From contig JAUSMU010000266.1 in assembly GCA_030645995.1 (NCBI GenBank), positions 1 to 35,114 on the forward strand: DNA of 35,114 nucleotides. Direction: 5' to 3'. The notes beneath the pieces were generated by a model. It was not told the origin of the DNA and did not search any database. It saw only the letters and a program-made list of their open reading frames with translations. Made by a program: the position numbers and the translations under genes. This DNA comes from Gammaproteobacteria bacterium (GTDB lineage: Bacteria; Pseudomonadota; Gammaproteobacteria; Pseudomonadales; Pseudohongiellaceae). Below are positions 1 through 10,143 of this stretch, piece by piece. Every line of letters begins with the position of its first letter. The stretch's first letter is position 1.

Positions 1-126
1 GCCACCGGAGCGCGCATTCTCGCCACCCTGTCCAAGCTTCTGCAGAATGAAAATTCGGGCCGAGGGTTGATATCCATATGTACTGCAGGGGGAATGGGAG
101 CGGCAGCGATCCTCGAAAAGGCCTGA
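1..126 (+). CDS. Thiolase (acetyl-CoA acetyltransferase family), C-terminal fragment
   Basis: The window opens inside this gene; 41 codons and a TGA stop are visible. The residues read ATGARI...GLISICTAGGMGAAAILEKA. ATGAR is the tail of the thiolase GHPIGATGAR segment, and GLISICTAGGMG carries the second active-site cysteine loop (CxGGGMG-type) near the C-terminus. Thiolases condense or cleave acyl-CoA in beta-oxidation, ketogenesis or polyhydroxyalkanoate synthesis. Which role applies cannot be decided without the upstream sequence and neighbours. The family assignment is firm, and only the last tenth of the protein is present. Confidence 0.93.
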   Translation, partial: ATGARILATLSKLLQNENSGRGLISICTAGGMGAAAILEKA

Positions 127-492
127 GAATCGCTTCTACCAGACAGAAATGTCCGGCAGCTTGATCTAAGTCATATAATGATCTAACTGCCTTGATGCCG
201 CGCCAGTCTTTAATGAATAATCGCGCCACTATTCAGGAACGGCTTTAGCAAGGCACCGCCATGGAATGGTGACAATAAGATAAATGCAGGACCCGCACGA
301 GAGGAGAGAAACGAGCACACCTGCCTGGAAAGGAACCACGTTCCGCCGGTCATTGAGATCGGCGCCAGGGGAGGGGGCAGAAAAGCAATAGAAAATCAGG
401 ATGCTTGCGAGAGCGCTCAAGTCCTGATTCAATTGCACACGTGACGCTCGTTTCAACAAGATAACGCAATGGTACTCTGGGAGAGAAAGTCG
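127..492. other. Intergenic region upstream of the secreted-protein gene
   Basis: These 366 bases hold no convincing gene. A perfect TATAAT lies at 174-179 but without a good -35 at the usual distance. A stem-loop occupies 394-429. The only long open frame here runs antisense into the next gene and has no family features. The region probably contains the promoter and leader of the gene starting at 493. Confidence 0.45.
394..429 (+). promoter_or_regulatory. Stem-loop in the leader of the secreted-protein gene
   Basis: AATCAGGA at 394-401 pairs perfectly with TCCTGATT at 422-429, and an inner CTTG/CAAG pair is possible. No T-run follows, so this is not a standard terminator. It ends 63 nt before the start codon and could be an mRNA leader structure or a protein-binding palindrome. 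Its function is unknown. Confidence 0.35.
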
Positions 493-1452
493 ATGAAAAT
501 GAACAATCGGACAGTTGCAGGCCTTACACTGGGATTTTTCCTGGTGGCGCTGGCCAGTATAATGCCCGCCCACGCCCAAACATCCCCGCTGGGAGACAAG
601 AACCAGCGTCTGCTGGGTCTGACCACCCCTACCGGCCTGACGGTAATCCCGATATTCGAGGGAGCGTACGAGAATGACGACGGCTCAGTTTCCTACTCTT
701 TCGGATACTTGAACCGTAACACCAGTGAAGTCATAGAAACTGCGTTCGGTGAAGGCAACTACGTTGAGCCTGCACAGTTCGATGGCGTACAGCCCACGAC
801 CTTCCAGACCGGCCGCCACACTGGCGTTTTCACAATTACCGTCCCTGCTTCAATGCGCGACGGCGAAGTCTGGTGGCACATCAAGTCCGGAGACAACGAG
901 ATCCTCAAGGTACCGGGTCGCCGCGGCAAGCTGGGTTACACCCTCGACTTGAAGCCACGTCCTGCGGGCTCCGTTGCTCCAATCGTCTGGGCAAAAGAAG
1001 GCGGACCTAAAGGGTCAGATCCAATGGGTCTGCACGTCGAAGAAGTCCTGAGCGTGAAAGCCGGCGCCCCAGTGACGCTGACTATCCAAACCGAAGACGT
1101 GTCAGTGCGTGACATGACCGACGACCGCAATGCCAAAGGCATCCCCGTTCGCGTGTCCTGGAGCAAGTACCAGGGCCCGGTCGGTGCAGAAGTGACCTTC
1201 GAGCGTCACCCCTCCTCTGAAGCTCCTGCAGAAGTGAGCGAAGCCGCAGCCCGTCGTGGCGCCCAGCCAGCCGGTCCGGACGAGACTAAAATTGCCAGTG
1301 GAAAAGGCACGGCAAGTGTCATCGCCACTTTCGCACAGCCTGGCGACTACGTCATCCGCACTATGGTAGACAACTGGGACGCCACTGACAGTACAGAAGC
1401 TGACCAGTGCTGCTGGAGCAACATGTACCAGAAGATCACTGTAACCCCGTAA
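493..1452 (+). CDS. Secreted protein of unknown function
   Basis: This is a 319-residue protein with a clear Sec signal peptide (basic start, hydrophobic stretch, cleavage near AHAQ at about residues 26-29). I chose the ATG at 493 over the in-frame ATG at 469 because GGGAGAG lies just upstream and the signal peptide then begins correctly. The mature part looks beta-rich. It has WWHIKSG near residue 117, a low-complexity Ala/Glu/Pro stretch around 235-265, and a C-terminal domain with QPGDYVIRTMVDNWD followed by a vicinal CCW. I do not recognise a named family. The next gene encodes a cytochrome/PHM-type monooxygenase, so a partner role in that periplasmic oxidation system is possible but is only inferred from position. 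Confidence 0.85.
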   Translation: MKMNNRTVAGLTLGFFLVALASIMPAHAQTSPLGDKNQRLLGLTTPTGLTVIPIFEGAYENDDGSVSYSFGYLNRNTSEVIETAFGEGNYVEPAQFDGVQPTTFQTGRHTGVFTITVPASMRDGEVWWHIKSGDNEILKVPGRRGKLGYTLDLKPRPAGSVAPIVWAKEGGPKGSDPMGLHVEEVLSVKAGAPVTLTIQTEDVSVRDMTDDRNAKGIPVRVSWSKYQGPVGAEVTFERHPSSEAPAEVSEAAARRGAQPAGPDETKIASGKGTASVIATFAQPGDYVIRTMVDNWDATDSTEADQCCWSNMYQKITVTP

Positions 1453-1496
1453 TAACCGGGTTTAGCCAGCAATCTACAGTACTCTGCAATACCAGA

Positions 1497-1536
1497 AAGG
1501 CCCGCCAGCCCCGTGAATACGGGGGTGGCGGGCCTT
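1497..1536 (+). terminator. Strong hairpin after the secreted-protein gene
   Basis: AAGGCCCGCCA at 1497-1507 pairs with TGGCGGGCCTT at 1526-1536, and CCCCG/CGGGG extends the stem inward. No T-tract follows, so termination may be incomplete or factor-assisted. It separates the gene ending at 1452 from the one starting at 1636. Confidence 0.6.
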
Positions 1537-1635
1537 CGTCACAATTCGTTGCATAGAATTCCACGAAGCAGTGGACAAGCGCAGGCCGTCGAATTACATT
1601 GCGGCCACTGCGTACCCAATTACGAGGAGAGAATC

Positions 1636-3021
1636 ATGAGAACAATGCAGTGTTGGAAACAGAAACAGCGCACAGGGAAAGCCATTCTTGGCTTGACAGT
1701 CCTTGCTGCTCTGGGGCTCACCGCCCAGGCTCAGGCTCAATCCGGCGCTCTGTCAATTGACGCAGGTCAAGTGACATATGCCGATCACGTTGCACAGATC
1801 ATCACTGATAACTGTGTAGTCTGCCACCGCGAAGGCGGTGTCGGCCCAATGCAACTCACCAACTAGGAGCAGGTCCGTCCCTGGGCACCGCTCATTCAGT
1901 ACCGAGTTGAAAACAGGGAAATGCCCCCTTACGCATACGACCACGGCATCGGTATTCAGGAGCTGCAAGGCGACTGGAGACTTGAACAGAGCGAGATCGA
2001 CACTATCGTTGCATGGGTTCAGCAAGGCGCACCGGAAGGTGATTGGGGCGATCGCAGCCACCCAGTAGCCGACCTGCCACCCGCAGACGAGTGGACCTTC
2101 GCAGCTCAGTTCGGCGCACCAAGTCTGATTCTGGACTCTGCACCGATCGACGTTCCTGCTCTGGGTAACGACATGTGGCACCGCCCATACGTCATGACTG
2201 GCCTGACTACTGATCGCTGCATCAAGGCGATTCAAGTGAAGCCGGCTGGCAATGCCAAGGCTGTTGTACACCATGCCAACTCAAACGTCGAAATCCTGAA
2301 TGAGGAAGGCGAGTACGAAGACTACGGTATGTTCACCGAGTACGCGATGGGCAAGTGGGGCGAGATTGCGCCTGAAGGCGTATGCCGCACCCTGCCAGCC
2401 AATGCACGTATTCGTTGGGACATTCACCTCTTCCCAGGTGGTGTAGGCGCAACTGCTCCGGGCACCGTCATTGAAGACAACGTTGTTGAAATCGGCGTAT
2501 GGCTGCACCCTGAAGGCTATGAAGAAGTGGCCAAATACAAGCAGGATCTGAAGTTGTACAGACTCAACATGGGCGAGCTGATTGTTCCTCCGAATGGCAC
2601 TGCCATGACTCAGGGCTTCCACTCGTTCGACCACCCTGTGCGTATCGACAGCTTCCAGCCACACGGCCACCTGCGTATGCGTCAAGCGTCTCTGGAGATT
2701 TTCTACCCAGCGACTGGACGTACTGAGCAGATCAGCCAAGTGTCAAACTGGAGTGCTACCTGGCACCACAGCCACCTGTACGAAACTGATGTCGCTCCAC
2801 TGCTCCCAACTGGTGCAGTTCTGGTCATCAAGCAGTGGTACGACAACACTGCCAATAACCCGAACAACCCTGATCCAGATTTCTGGGTAGTGGAAGGCAG
2901 CCGTACAGCTGACGAAATGACTCACGCCTGGATCGCGGTGACTCACCTCGACCAAGCAGGCTTCGACGAACTCGTTGCCCAGCGTGAAGCAGCCAAGCAG
3001 CGTTCAGTTGCTGGTCAGTAA
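1636..3021 (+). pseudogene. Cytochrome c / PHM-type copper monooxygenase-like protein, interrupted by an in-frame amber codon
   Basis: The start is ATG 1636, after GAGGAGAG, and begins a signal peptide ending near AQAQA. A heme motif CVVCH follows at residues 60-64. Codon 77 (1864-1866) is TAG. The same frame then continues without a break through EQVRPWAPLI to TAA at 3019-3021, which would give 461 residues. The downstream part resembles the copper type II ascorbate-dependent (PHM-like) monooxygenases. HH at 212-213, H264, HxH at 343/345 and M428 (read-through numbering) match the order of the known PHM copper ligands HH, H, HxH and M. The paralogue at 3152-4849 runs through this point without a stop. 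TAG ends ordinary genes nearby (miaA, mutL, nnrD, sixA), so the code is not reassigned. A nonsense mutation or a sequencing error (for example TAC to TAG) is most likely. Restart at ATG 1921 would yield a protein lacking both signal and heme. Confidence 0.82.
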
Positions 3022-3032
3022 GCTCTAAAGAC

Positions 3033-3059
3033 GAGCGCCAGGTGTCAAACCTGGCGCTC
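3033..3059 (+). terminator. Hairpin after the copper monooxygenase gene
   Basis: GAGCGCCAGGT at 3033-3043 pairs perfectly with ACCTGGCGCTC at 3049-3059 around a 5-nt loop. There is no T-tract; the stem stands directly before the larger palindrome at 3066-3105 and may act with it. Confidence 0.6.
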
Positions 3060-3065
3060 AGATAG

Positions 3066-3105
3066 AAAAAAGGGAGGAAGATCAGCTGATCTTCCTCCCT
3101 TTTTT
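3066..3105. terminator. Perfect 40-bp palindrome, bidirectional terminator
   Basis: Twenty bases at 3066-3085 are the exact reverse complement of 3086-3105. The stem core GGGAGGAAGATCAG is flanked by A6 on the left and T6 on the right, so each strand sees a GC-rich stem followed by a U-tract. It lies between genes that converge (stops at 3021 on plus and 3152 on minus), which is the expected place for a shared rho-independent terminator. Confidence 0.93.
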
Positions 3106-3151
3106 CATGCCTCAACGATGCTGACCTGTCGGCCAATTCTCTCTTACACTG

Positions 3152-4849
3152 TCAGTGCTTATCTCTGTGATAGGTCAGGTAGCCAGTAAACATCTCATCC
3201 TCACTCGTCACCCCTGACGCAATCTCTTCCATCGGGTCCGGGTTGAACGGATTGGACACCGAGTTGTCGAATGCGCCAGAGACTACCACGCGACTGCCTG
3301 CCGGCACCTTCACTGGGTGCTCCAGCACATAGTGCGGCTGCCACGCGTAGTTATAGGCTGGAATGCTGAGAATATCTTCCGTCGTCCCGTCCGGGCGTTC
3401 GACAGAGAATTTCACATTCTTGCCGCGTTCATTCATGCGCGCTCTGACGCCAGTGATGATGACGTCTTCATCGAAGACATGCTCGGCCTGCATCGGAATG
3501 TCATTCTGATCGGCAGGCAAAACAAACTTTGCCGAAACAGTCTGCACAAGTCTCTCCTGCAGCTCACCGTCAGCATTGTCTGCGAGGTATAGACCGATCT
3601 CGGTGATGCTGTTCAGCTCCGCGCCCATTCCCACATACTGGAACTGCATCGACAGCTTATGCCCCTTCGGAATAAACAATCCGGAGCCTTCGGCAAACTC
3701 TGCGACAATCGCGCGCCCAGGTGAATAGCTTTCGAGAAAGCGCCGCGTAGTATGAGTACTGGTGCGCTCAGCCCCCCAAAAGTCCTCTCCAGGAGCCGTC
3801 ACATAGGCGACCATCTGATGCAGCGCACCATTGCCTGTGGGCTGATATTGAACGGCACGCACCCAGGTGTCCTCGGTGAATGGCAGCTCAAGGTCCAGAT
3901 AGATGTCCTCAAGAATTCCGTTGACAGGCACCTTCTGCAGCGGTGTGCTGATGATCAGATCGGGCTCACCGATGAGCCAAGGCTGCCTCTCTTCGAACTT
4001 GAGTTCGGCCAACGGGTCCGTCGGGCCATCGCCGCGAGGGCCACCCGCGTTGATCCAATGCACGACCGTTTGAATATCGGCGGTGGACAGATAGCGAGCG
4101 GTCGTCGAATGGCCAACATCAGGGTCAATCTGAGCCGGCGGCATTCGTTTGTTCAGTATCACTTCCTTGATCATCGGGGACCAACCCAGCAATGACACAT
4201 GCCGATCCATCGCGAAGGGGCCTGCGCCCCACTGGCGGTGACACTCGACGCAATTTTCAATGATGATGGGAGCTACTTCCGTAGCATAGTCCGGCACCTT
4301 CTCCTTGTGCGCGTCGCGTACCGGGAAACTCAAGGCGCACCCATCGCCAGTGCCTGTCTTCACGGTGTCCCTGATTGGCCCAGCCAGCAATCCGGCCAGC
4401 GTCTGGTCGAGCTCACTACTGACGGCACCGCTGTAAAACAGCGACATCCGATCGGGATTCAGAACCCGCACCTCGCCAGCAACAGCCAGCCCCAGAGCCT
4501 CCGATATCAACTGTCCCGAGTCCTGCAAAACCGGCAGGCCAAGGTCGAGCGCAGCCAGTTCGGCACGGCCACGCCCCTGAGAGTCGATCAAGAGAAACTC
4601 TATCCCCTGCGCCGCGTAGCGTGACTGCAAGGCTTTGTAGTCCTCGACCATGGAACCCATGTTCTGACAGGTCGCGGCGTAAGACATCAACACGACGGCC
4701 TGCCTGTGCTGATAACGACTCAACTGATGAAATTTGCCATCACTGTCCATCAACGCGAAGTCTCCGGTGCGATCCAGTGCCGCATTGGCACCGTTCGCAG
4801 CGAGACCCAGCATGACGCTGAAACTGAGAAGCTTGACTCTGGTATTCAC
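3152..4849 (-). CDS. Redoxin-cytochrome c-PHM-like fusion with degenerate copper sites
   Basis: I chose the GTG start at 4849: GAGG lies 8 nt upstream and the signal peptide MNTRVKLLSFSVMLGLAANGANA begins there; a TTG at 4891 is the alternative. The protein is 565 residues. After the signal comes a redoxin (AhpC/TSA/thioredoxin-like) domain to about residue 155, with CQNM at 61-64 where thioredoxins have CxxC. A CVECH heme motif follows at 200-204, then a region homologous to the PHM-like part of the neighbour on the other strand. Most copper ligands are lost: HH has become LHQ (one His, residue 343), the IHLF position reads MQFQ, and PHGHLRM reads VRARM. A C-terminal DEM methionine remains. 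It may bind heme, but copper hydroxylase chemistry is unlikely. It lies 45 nt downstream of the gene at 4895-6028 and is probably co-transcribed with it. Confidence 0.82.
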   Translation of the reverse strand: MNTRVKLLSFSVMLGLAANGANAALDRTGDFALMDSDGKFHQLSRYQHRQAVVLMSYAATCQNMGSMVEDYKALQSRYAAQGIEFLLIDSQGRGRAELAALDLGLPVLQDSGQLISEALGLAVAGEVRVLNPDRMSLFYSGAVSSELDQTLAGLLAGPIRDTVKTGTGDGCALSFPVRDAHKEKVPDYATEVAPIIIENCVECHRQWGAGPFAMDRHVSLLGWSPMIKEVILNKRMPPAQIDPDVGHSTTARYLSTADIQTVVHWINAGGPRGDGPTDPLAELKFEERQPWLIGEPDLIISTPLQKVPVNGILEDIYLDLELPFTEDTWVRAVQYQPTGNGALHQMVAYVTAPGEDFWGAERTSTHTTRRFLESYSPGRAIVAEFAEGSGLFIPKGHKLSMQFQYVGMGAELNSITEIGLYLADNADGELQERLVQTVSAKFVLPADQNDIPMQAEHVFDEDVIITGVRARMNERGKNVKFSVERPDGTTEDILSIPAYNYAWQPHYVLEHPVKVPAGSRVVVSGAFDNSVSNPFNPDPMEEIASGVTSEDEMFTGYLTYHRDKH

Positions 4850-4894
4850 AATATACTGCCTCGAAAATGTGGTAATGCGACGACTCTTCAAGAC

Positions 4895-6028
4895 TTACTG
4901 CATCGGGTAGTTGCTGACATGGCCTTGCTCTGTGGCAACCCTTGAACGGTTGCGTTCAGACTGCTCCATGCCGCCCAGTGCCGGCCCGCCTTGATTGAAA
5001 ATACCACCACGCAATACGAATTGTAGATAGCTCATTTCGTTATCCATGTACCCTTCCTTGTCAGTGAATTTCTCAAGGCTCTCCTCAATAGCAGCGCCGC
5101 GATCCGGGACGCTTGGATGAGCAAGTACGTCACCGATGACAACCTTCAGGGCCGAGATGTTATCAAGCACATATGCAGCGCCAGGATGGAAGCTGTAGAG
5201 GTTGGGCGCAATCGCCGGCATGGTGGGAATGTCTGTCGGAAGAGAGATCATGCTGCCATGGGCACGGGCGATCTTGTCGATGTAGATATCGGCTACGGTC
5301 TGCATGCCCGCCTCCAAAGCTGCATCACTTGCGGCTGTCATGGTGATTTCGAGCATTGCCAGCTGCATCCACTGCGATGCCCAGGTCATGCCGCTCAGCT
5401 GCGGAAAACCGACCCTGAAGGCATAGGCGTAGGGGTGTTCGGACAGCAGGTCACCGGATTTTGGAGAAGCTGCCACCGACAGCTCGTCGTTGCTCAAATA
5501 CTCGGTCAGCGCCTCATCAACTGCCGTGTGCTTGTCATAGATAGAGTTGTCGAGATAGATCTCCAGCAAGGTGTCTGCGAACTCACGACCTCTGGTCAAT
5601 ACTGCAATTGCCTTGGGGGGAATGCTGCCGTTGGCCTCCAGAAGCCGTTGCACTTCCTCTTGACTGTATTCTGTCCGCACCATGGCTTGCAGACCTGGCG
5701 TCGCACGACTTTCGAAGAGCCGGTGCGGCCCAAGCATCGCCAAGTGGTTTGCCGAAGTGTGGTAATGCGAGTACTGAGCTTCCTGCAGATCTACTATGGC
5801 GTCAATCAAAAGCCCCTTGCCGATCTCGGCCTCGGGTGACTGATTGGTCAGCGCCACTTCGTCGAAGACTGCCGCCTGCAGCACTTCTGCGACGTTCAGA
5901 TAATTCGCCAGCTCAGGAAAGCGGCTTTGCAGAATCGACTCACTGGACTGGGCCTGCAGAGAGGCAGGCAGGACTAACCCGGCACATACAACAACCGGCA
6001 GTATTTTTTGCAATGTTTGTCTGAACAT
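4895..6028 (-). CDS. Periplasmic protein of unknown function
   Basis: The protein has 377 residues. The ATG at 6028 follows GGAG and opens a signal peptide with probable cleavage after SLQAQ near residue 27. The mature protein appears mostly alpha-helical, with many acidic and Met/Ala-rich stretches such as WASQWMQLAMLEITMTAASDAA. It has no CxxCH and no metal motif I can name. The C-terminus (GGMEQSERNRSRVATEQGHV) looks unstructured. It is the first gene of a likely two-gene operon with the redoxin-cytochrome fusion, so a helper role for that protein is possible. I do not recognise the family. Confidence 0.82.
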   Translation of the reverse strand: MFRQTLQKILPVVVCAGLVLPASLQAQSSESILQSRFPELANYLNVAEVLQAAVFDEVALTNQSPEAEIGKGLLIDAIVDLQEAQYSHYHTSANHLAMLGPHRLFESRATPGLQAMVRTEYSQEEVQRLLEANGSIPPKAIAVLTRGREFADTLLEIYLDNSIYDKHTAVDEALTEYLSNDELSVAASPKSGDLLSEHPYAYAFRVGFPQLSGMTWASQWMQLAMLEITMTAASDAALEAGMQTVADIYIDKIARAHGSMISLPTDIPTMPAIAPNLYSFHPGAAYVLDNISALKVVIGDVLAHPSVPDRGAAIEESLEKFTDKEGYMDNEMSYLQFVLRGGIFNQGGPALGGMEQSERNRSRVATEQGHVSNYPMQ

Positions 6029-6329
6029 TCTGTACTCCGTTAGAGGGAGGTTGATTCGGTATTCTGTTTCCCGAGCTTTCTGAATTCACAGGCAGCGACA
6101 CGCCGCCACTGCGAATACGCCGGGGGCTGGGGCAAGGATAAAAGCCCCTGTCGAGGAAGTCCATCCTGTAAGTGTGTCAATTTATGATGAGGTCTCCCGG
6201 AAGCACTGCGCTGCCGGAATTCCAGGAGCGGTTCGGTCAGAACGGGGTTGAGCCAAGGAAACCGATCAGATCGGAATGGTACTGCTCGGAGATTTCGAAG
6301 TGCGAGCTGACTGTGCAGACTAGCGGGGA
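6029..6329. other. Intergenic region between nhaP2 and the periplasmic-protein gene
   Basis: These 301 bases should hold the promoter of the minus-strand gene starting at 6028, whose ribosome-binding site is at about 6035-6038, and the 3' end of nhaP2 transcripts. I found no strong terminator; CCGATCAGATCGG around 6262-6274 is only a short palindrome. The small plus-strand frame at 6172-6375 overlaps the nhaP2 3' end and is not credible. Confidence 0.4.
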
Positions 6330-8048
6330 TTACGACTTGGCCAGACTCATGCCGATCTTGAGAATGCGTCCGTGATCCATCTCGGCTACTGCCCAGATGA
6401 ATCCCTGCCAGTCAAGCTGATCCCCTACGACCGGGTTACTGCCCATTTTCTGACTGAAAAACTCACCAATCGGCAGCTCTCCGTCACAGTCCTGCAGGGA
6501 TAGCCCGTAGATTGGCGCAAGATCCTTCAATCTGGCGTTGGCATCCAGAATGAAGTCACCGAAGAACCACGCGTCAGCTGCAGCGGAAGGCGCTTGACTG
6601 AAAAGCTTGCCCAGCACGGGCAGGTCACGCTCGTGTGCGATGATGCAAAGGATATCGTCCGCCAGAAGCCGCGTGCTGCCGCTGGGATGCAGCAACTCAC
6701 GCCCTCGAAACAACGCGGCAATGCGCGTCCCTTCGGGCATGTTCAGGCGCCGCAGTTCGGTGTTGATGCACCACTGCTCGGCGCCAAGGCGATAGACAAA
6801 CATCTCCCATTGACTGGTGGGATGAATTTCAAGCCCTGACCGGGAAATAGGTGTCGGTTGGGATGGCACCTCAACTTTGGCCAATTTTGCCGCCAGGGCC
6901 AGAGAACCACCCTGGAGCAGCAGGGACACCAGCACGATGAAAAACGTCACATTGAAAAACAGTTGCGCCGACGGCAAGCCTGCCATGATTGGATAGACCG
7001 CGAGAATAACCGGGACGGCGCCCCGCAACCCCACCCACGAAATAAACCATCGCTCACGAGTTTTGAAGCGACTGAATGGCAGAAGACTCAGCCATACGGC
7101 GAGAGGCCGGACCAGAATGATGACCCAGATCGCGAGCAGCAGGCTCGGCAGCGCGATAGGCAAGAGTTCGCTGGGGGTCAGCAACAGCCCCAGCACGATG
7201 AACATGCCGATCTGGCTGATCCAGGTCAGACCATCGAACACACTCAAAATCGATGTACGGCTGCGAATTGGATTGTTTCCCAGCAGCAAGCCGCATAAAT
7301 AGATTGCCAGAATGCCACTGCCGCCCAGCATGTTGGTAATGGCGAAAATCAGCAGTCCGCCGCTCACCGCGAGCAGAGGATAGAGCCCACTTTGCAGCAT
7401 GGTGCGATTGATCAACTGCAGCAGCAGCCAGCCACCTGCGAGCCCCAGTGTAATCCCCAGACCAAACTGTTTCAGAAAGCTGATCAGGAAGAATGATGCT
7501 GACTGATCCTGACCGGACACCAGAACCGCAATCAACGTGACGGTGAGAAATACCGCCATGGGGTCATTGCTTCCCGACTCTATTTCCAGTGTCGCGCGGA
7601 CCCGCTGGTTGATGCTGCGCGGCCCAAGCAGAGAAAACACGGCCGCCGCGTCGGTGGAACCAACGATGGCGCCAATCAACAGCCCCTCCAGAAGGCTCAG
7701 GTCAAACAGCCAGGCCGCCATGACGCCAGTAAGACCGGCTGTCAGCATGACACCCAGCGTTGCCAGAGAGAGAGCTGGCCCAAGGGCAACCTTGAAGGTC
7801 TCGGTGCGGGTGCGCATCCCTCCGTCCAGCAGGATGATGGCCAATGCCAGATTACTGGCCAGATACGCCATGGAGTAATCGTCGAACAGGATACCGCCGA
7901 TCCCATCCTCGCCGGCCAGCATGCCGACACCGAGGAATATCACAAGAATGGGAATGCCCAACCGCGAGGACACTGTACTCATCAGCACGCTGAAACCTAC
8001 CAGCACCGCGCCGATAAGGAAAAAATTATTGATCGTTACCGCATCCAT
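6330..8048 (-). CDS. nhaP2: K+/H+ antiporter NhaP2 (CvrA)
   Basis: This is an inner-membrane cation/proton antiporter of the CPA1 family that exports K+ and helps with osmotic and pH balance. The 572 residues match E. coli CvrA (about 578) along the whole length. Shared stretches include [74 protein letters not shown] and [16 protein letters not shown]. About twelve membrane segments occupy residues 1-390. The cytosolic part contains a TrkA-C/RCK_C domain (about 405-480, with [13 protein letters not shown] and [16 protein letters not shown]) and a CorC-like C-terminal domain ending in [13 protein letters not shown]. The transmembrane GSTDAAA and SGSNDP segments carry the conserved transport aspartates. 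It appears to be transcribed alone. Confidence 0.96.
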   Translation of the reverse strand: MDAVTINNFFLIGAVLVGFSVLMSTVSSRLGIPILVIFLGVGMLAGEDGIGGILFDDYSMAYLASNLALAIILLDGGMRTRTETFKVALGPALSLATLGVMLTAGLTGVMAAWLFDLSLLEGLLIGAIVGSTDAAAVFSLLGPRSINQRVRATLEIESGSNDPMAVFLTVTLIAVLVSGQDQSASFFLISFLKQFGLGITLGLAGGWLLLQLINRTMLQSGLYPLLAVSGGLLIFAITNMLGGSGILAIYLCGLLLGNNPIRSRTSILSVFDGLTWISQIGMFIVLGLLLTPSELLPIALPSLLLAIWVIILVRPLAVWLSLLPFSRFKTRERWFISWVGLRGAVPVILAVYPIMAGLPSAQLFFNVTFFIVLVSLLLQGGSLALAAKLAKVEVPSQPTPISRSGLEIHPTSQWEMFVYRLGAEQWCINTELRRLNMPEGTRIAALFRGRELLHPSGSTRLLADDILCIIAHERDLPVLGKLFSQAPSAAADAWFFGDFILDANARLKDLAPIYGLSLQDCDGELPIGEFFSQKMGSNPVVGDQLDWQGFIWAVAEMDHGRILKIGMSLAKS

Positions 8049-8259
8049 CTACTCACCCCGGCCGCACTACAGCAGGCATTCTGCCTCACGGCAGCAACTT
8101 ACAACAAGCTCGCATCGAGGTCGGGAAATGGATTGCAAAGCCAGCGAATGGATTGCCCGAATACCCCCATCGTCAATTCCTCGATGAGTTCGGACTGATC
8201 CATGAAATGAATGAAACTGGCGGGAAGGCACAGAGAGGGCAACAGCAGGGCAGGTATTT

Positions 8260-8442
8260 TCAGCGATCGGAAACTTCGCGCAAATTCTTGATTTCTTGTA
8301 ATTCAGCAGCAAATTCGACCAGCCTGCTGCGGATTATCTCTTCAATCTTTTCGTGCGGTCCGGAAAATTCTTCCAGATATTGTACCGCCATGGCAGCCTC
8401 TGAATTGCATTCCACCGCCGCCGTCATTTTGATATCACTCAT
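8260..8442 (-). CDS. Small hypothetical protein
   Basis: This is a 60-residue frame starting with ATG at 8442. The composition is protein-like: an N-terminal part (MSDIKMTAAVECNSEAAM) followed by an amphipathic, charged helix (EKIEEIIRSRLVEFAAELQEIKNLREV) that could form a coiled coil. No signal or membrane segment is visible. The ribosome-binding site is weak; a G-run lies about 14 nt upstream. It stands alone between nhaP2 and purA. It may be a real small protein, but no family is recognised and coding is uncertain. Confidence 0.45.
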   Translation of the reverse strand: MSDIKMTAAVECNSEAAMAVQYLEEFSGPHEKIEEIIRSRLVEFAAELQEIKNLREVSDR

Positions 8443-8751
8443 ACCACAAACACCCCCAAAACTTCTCCACTTATGAGGGCGAAATTACAGGCGCAAAATT
8501 GTGATGTCAATCACCAACACGGGAAAGATCTGGGAAGACGTCGTGCTTTCCCCCTGCTTTCGGTTACCTCTTCCACTGCGAAATATCCAGATCAAGAATA
8601 AGGTCTTTAATATCCGCGAGTTAGCGCCAAAGCATACCGCTCGTTCAACCAAGGCTGAATTGCAGAGAAAAATGAAACAGAATGAAAGAATTCCTTACGC
8701 TTTTGTCAGGCATATGACAATGACATGACAAGAGCGCACAAAATTGGTGCT
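8443..8751. other. Intergenic region downstream of purA
   Basis: This stretch is AT-richer than its surroundings and holds no gene I can support. The frame at 8501-8728 on the plus strand has no ribosome-binding site or family features. No clear terminator for purA was found; TGTCA/TGACA around 8704-8719 is a short inverted repeat only. Confidence 0.4.
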
Positions 8752-10077
<1,326 letters not shown>

Positions 10078-10143
10078 TTAATTCGACACGCCCAATTGCT
10101 GGCGCAAATCTGTCCAAGCCCAATGGAGCCAGAACGGCCCTTG

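Noticed and set aside
229-579. 116-codon frame on the minus strand upstream of the secreted-protein gene
   Set aside because: It overlaps the signal-peptide region of a well-supported gene, has no ribosome-binding site I could find and looks like antisense translation of an intergenic region.
1864-1866. Pyrrolysine-type or general amber recoding
   Set aside because: TAG is the natural stop of miaA, mutL, nnrD and sixA in this window. No recoding hairpin is evident after the codon and no PylT/PylS-like gene is present. A mutation or base error is simpler.
6041-6060. GGGAGGTTGATTC near the periplasmic-protein gene as another copy of the 11-bp operator
   Set aside because: Only one unit is similar, the 11-bp periodicity is absent, and it points away from the gene it would control.
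8501-8728. 75-codon plus-strand frame between nhaP2 and purA
   Set aside because: There is no ribosome-binding site, no family feature and an atypical composition; it reads like chance in AT-richer intergenic DNA.
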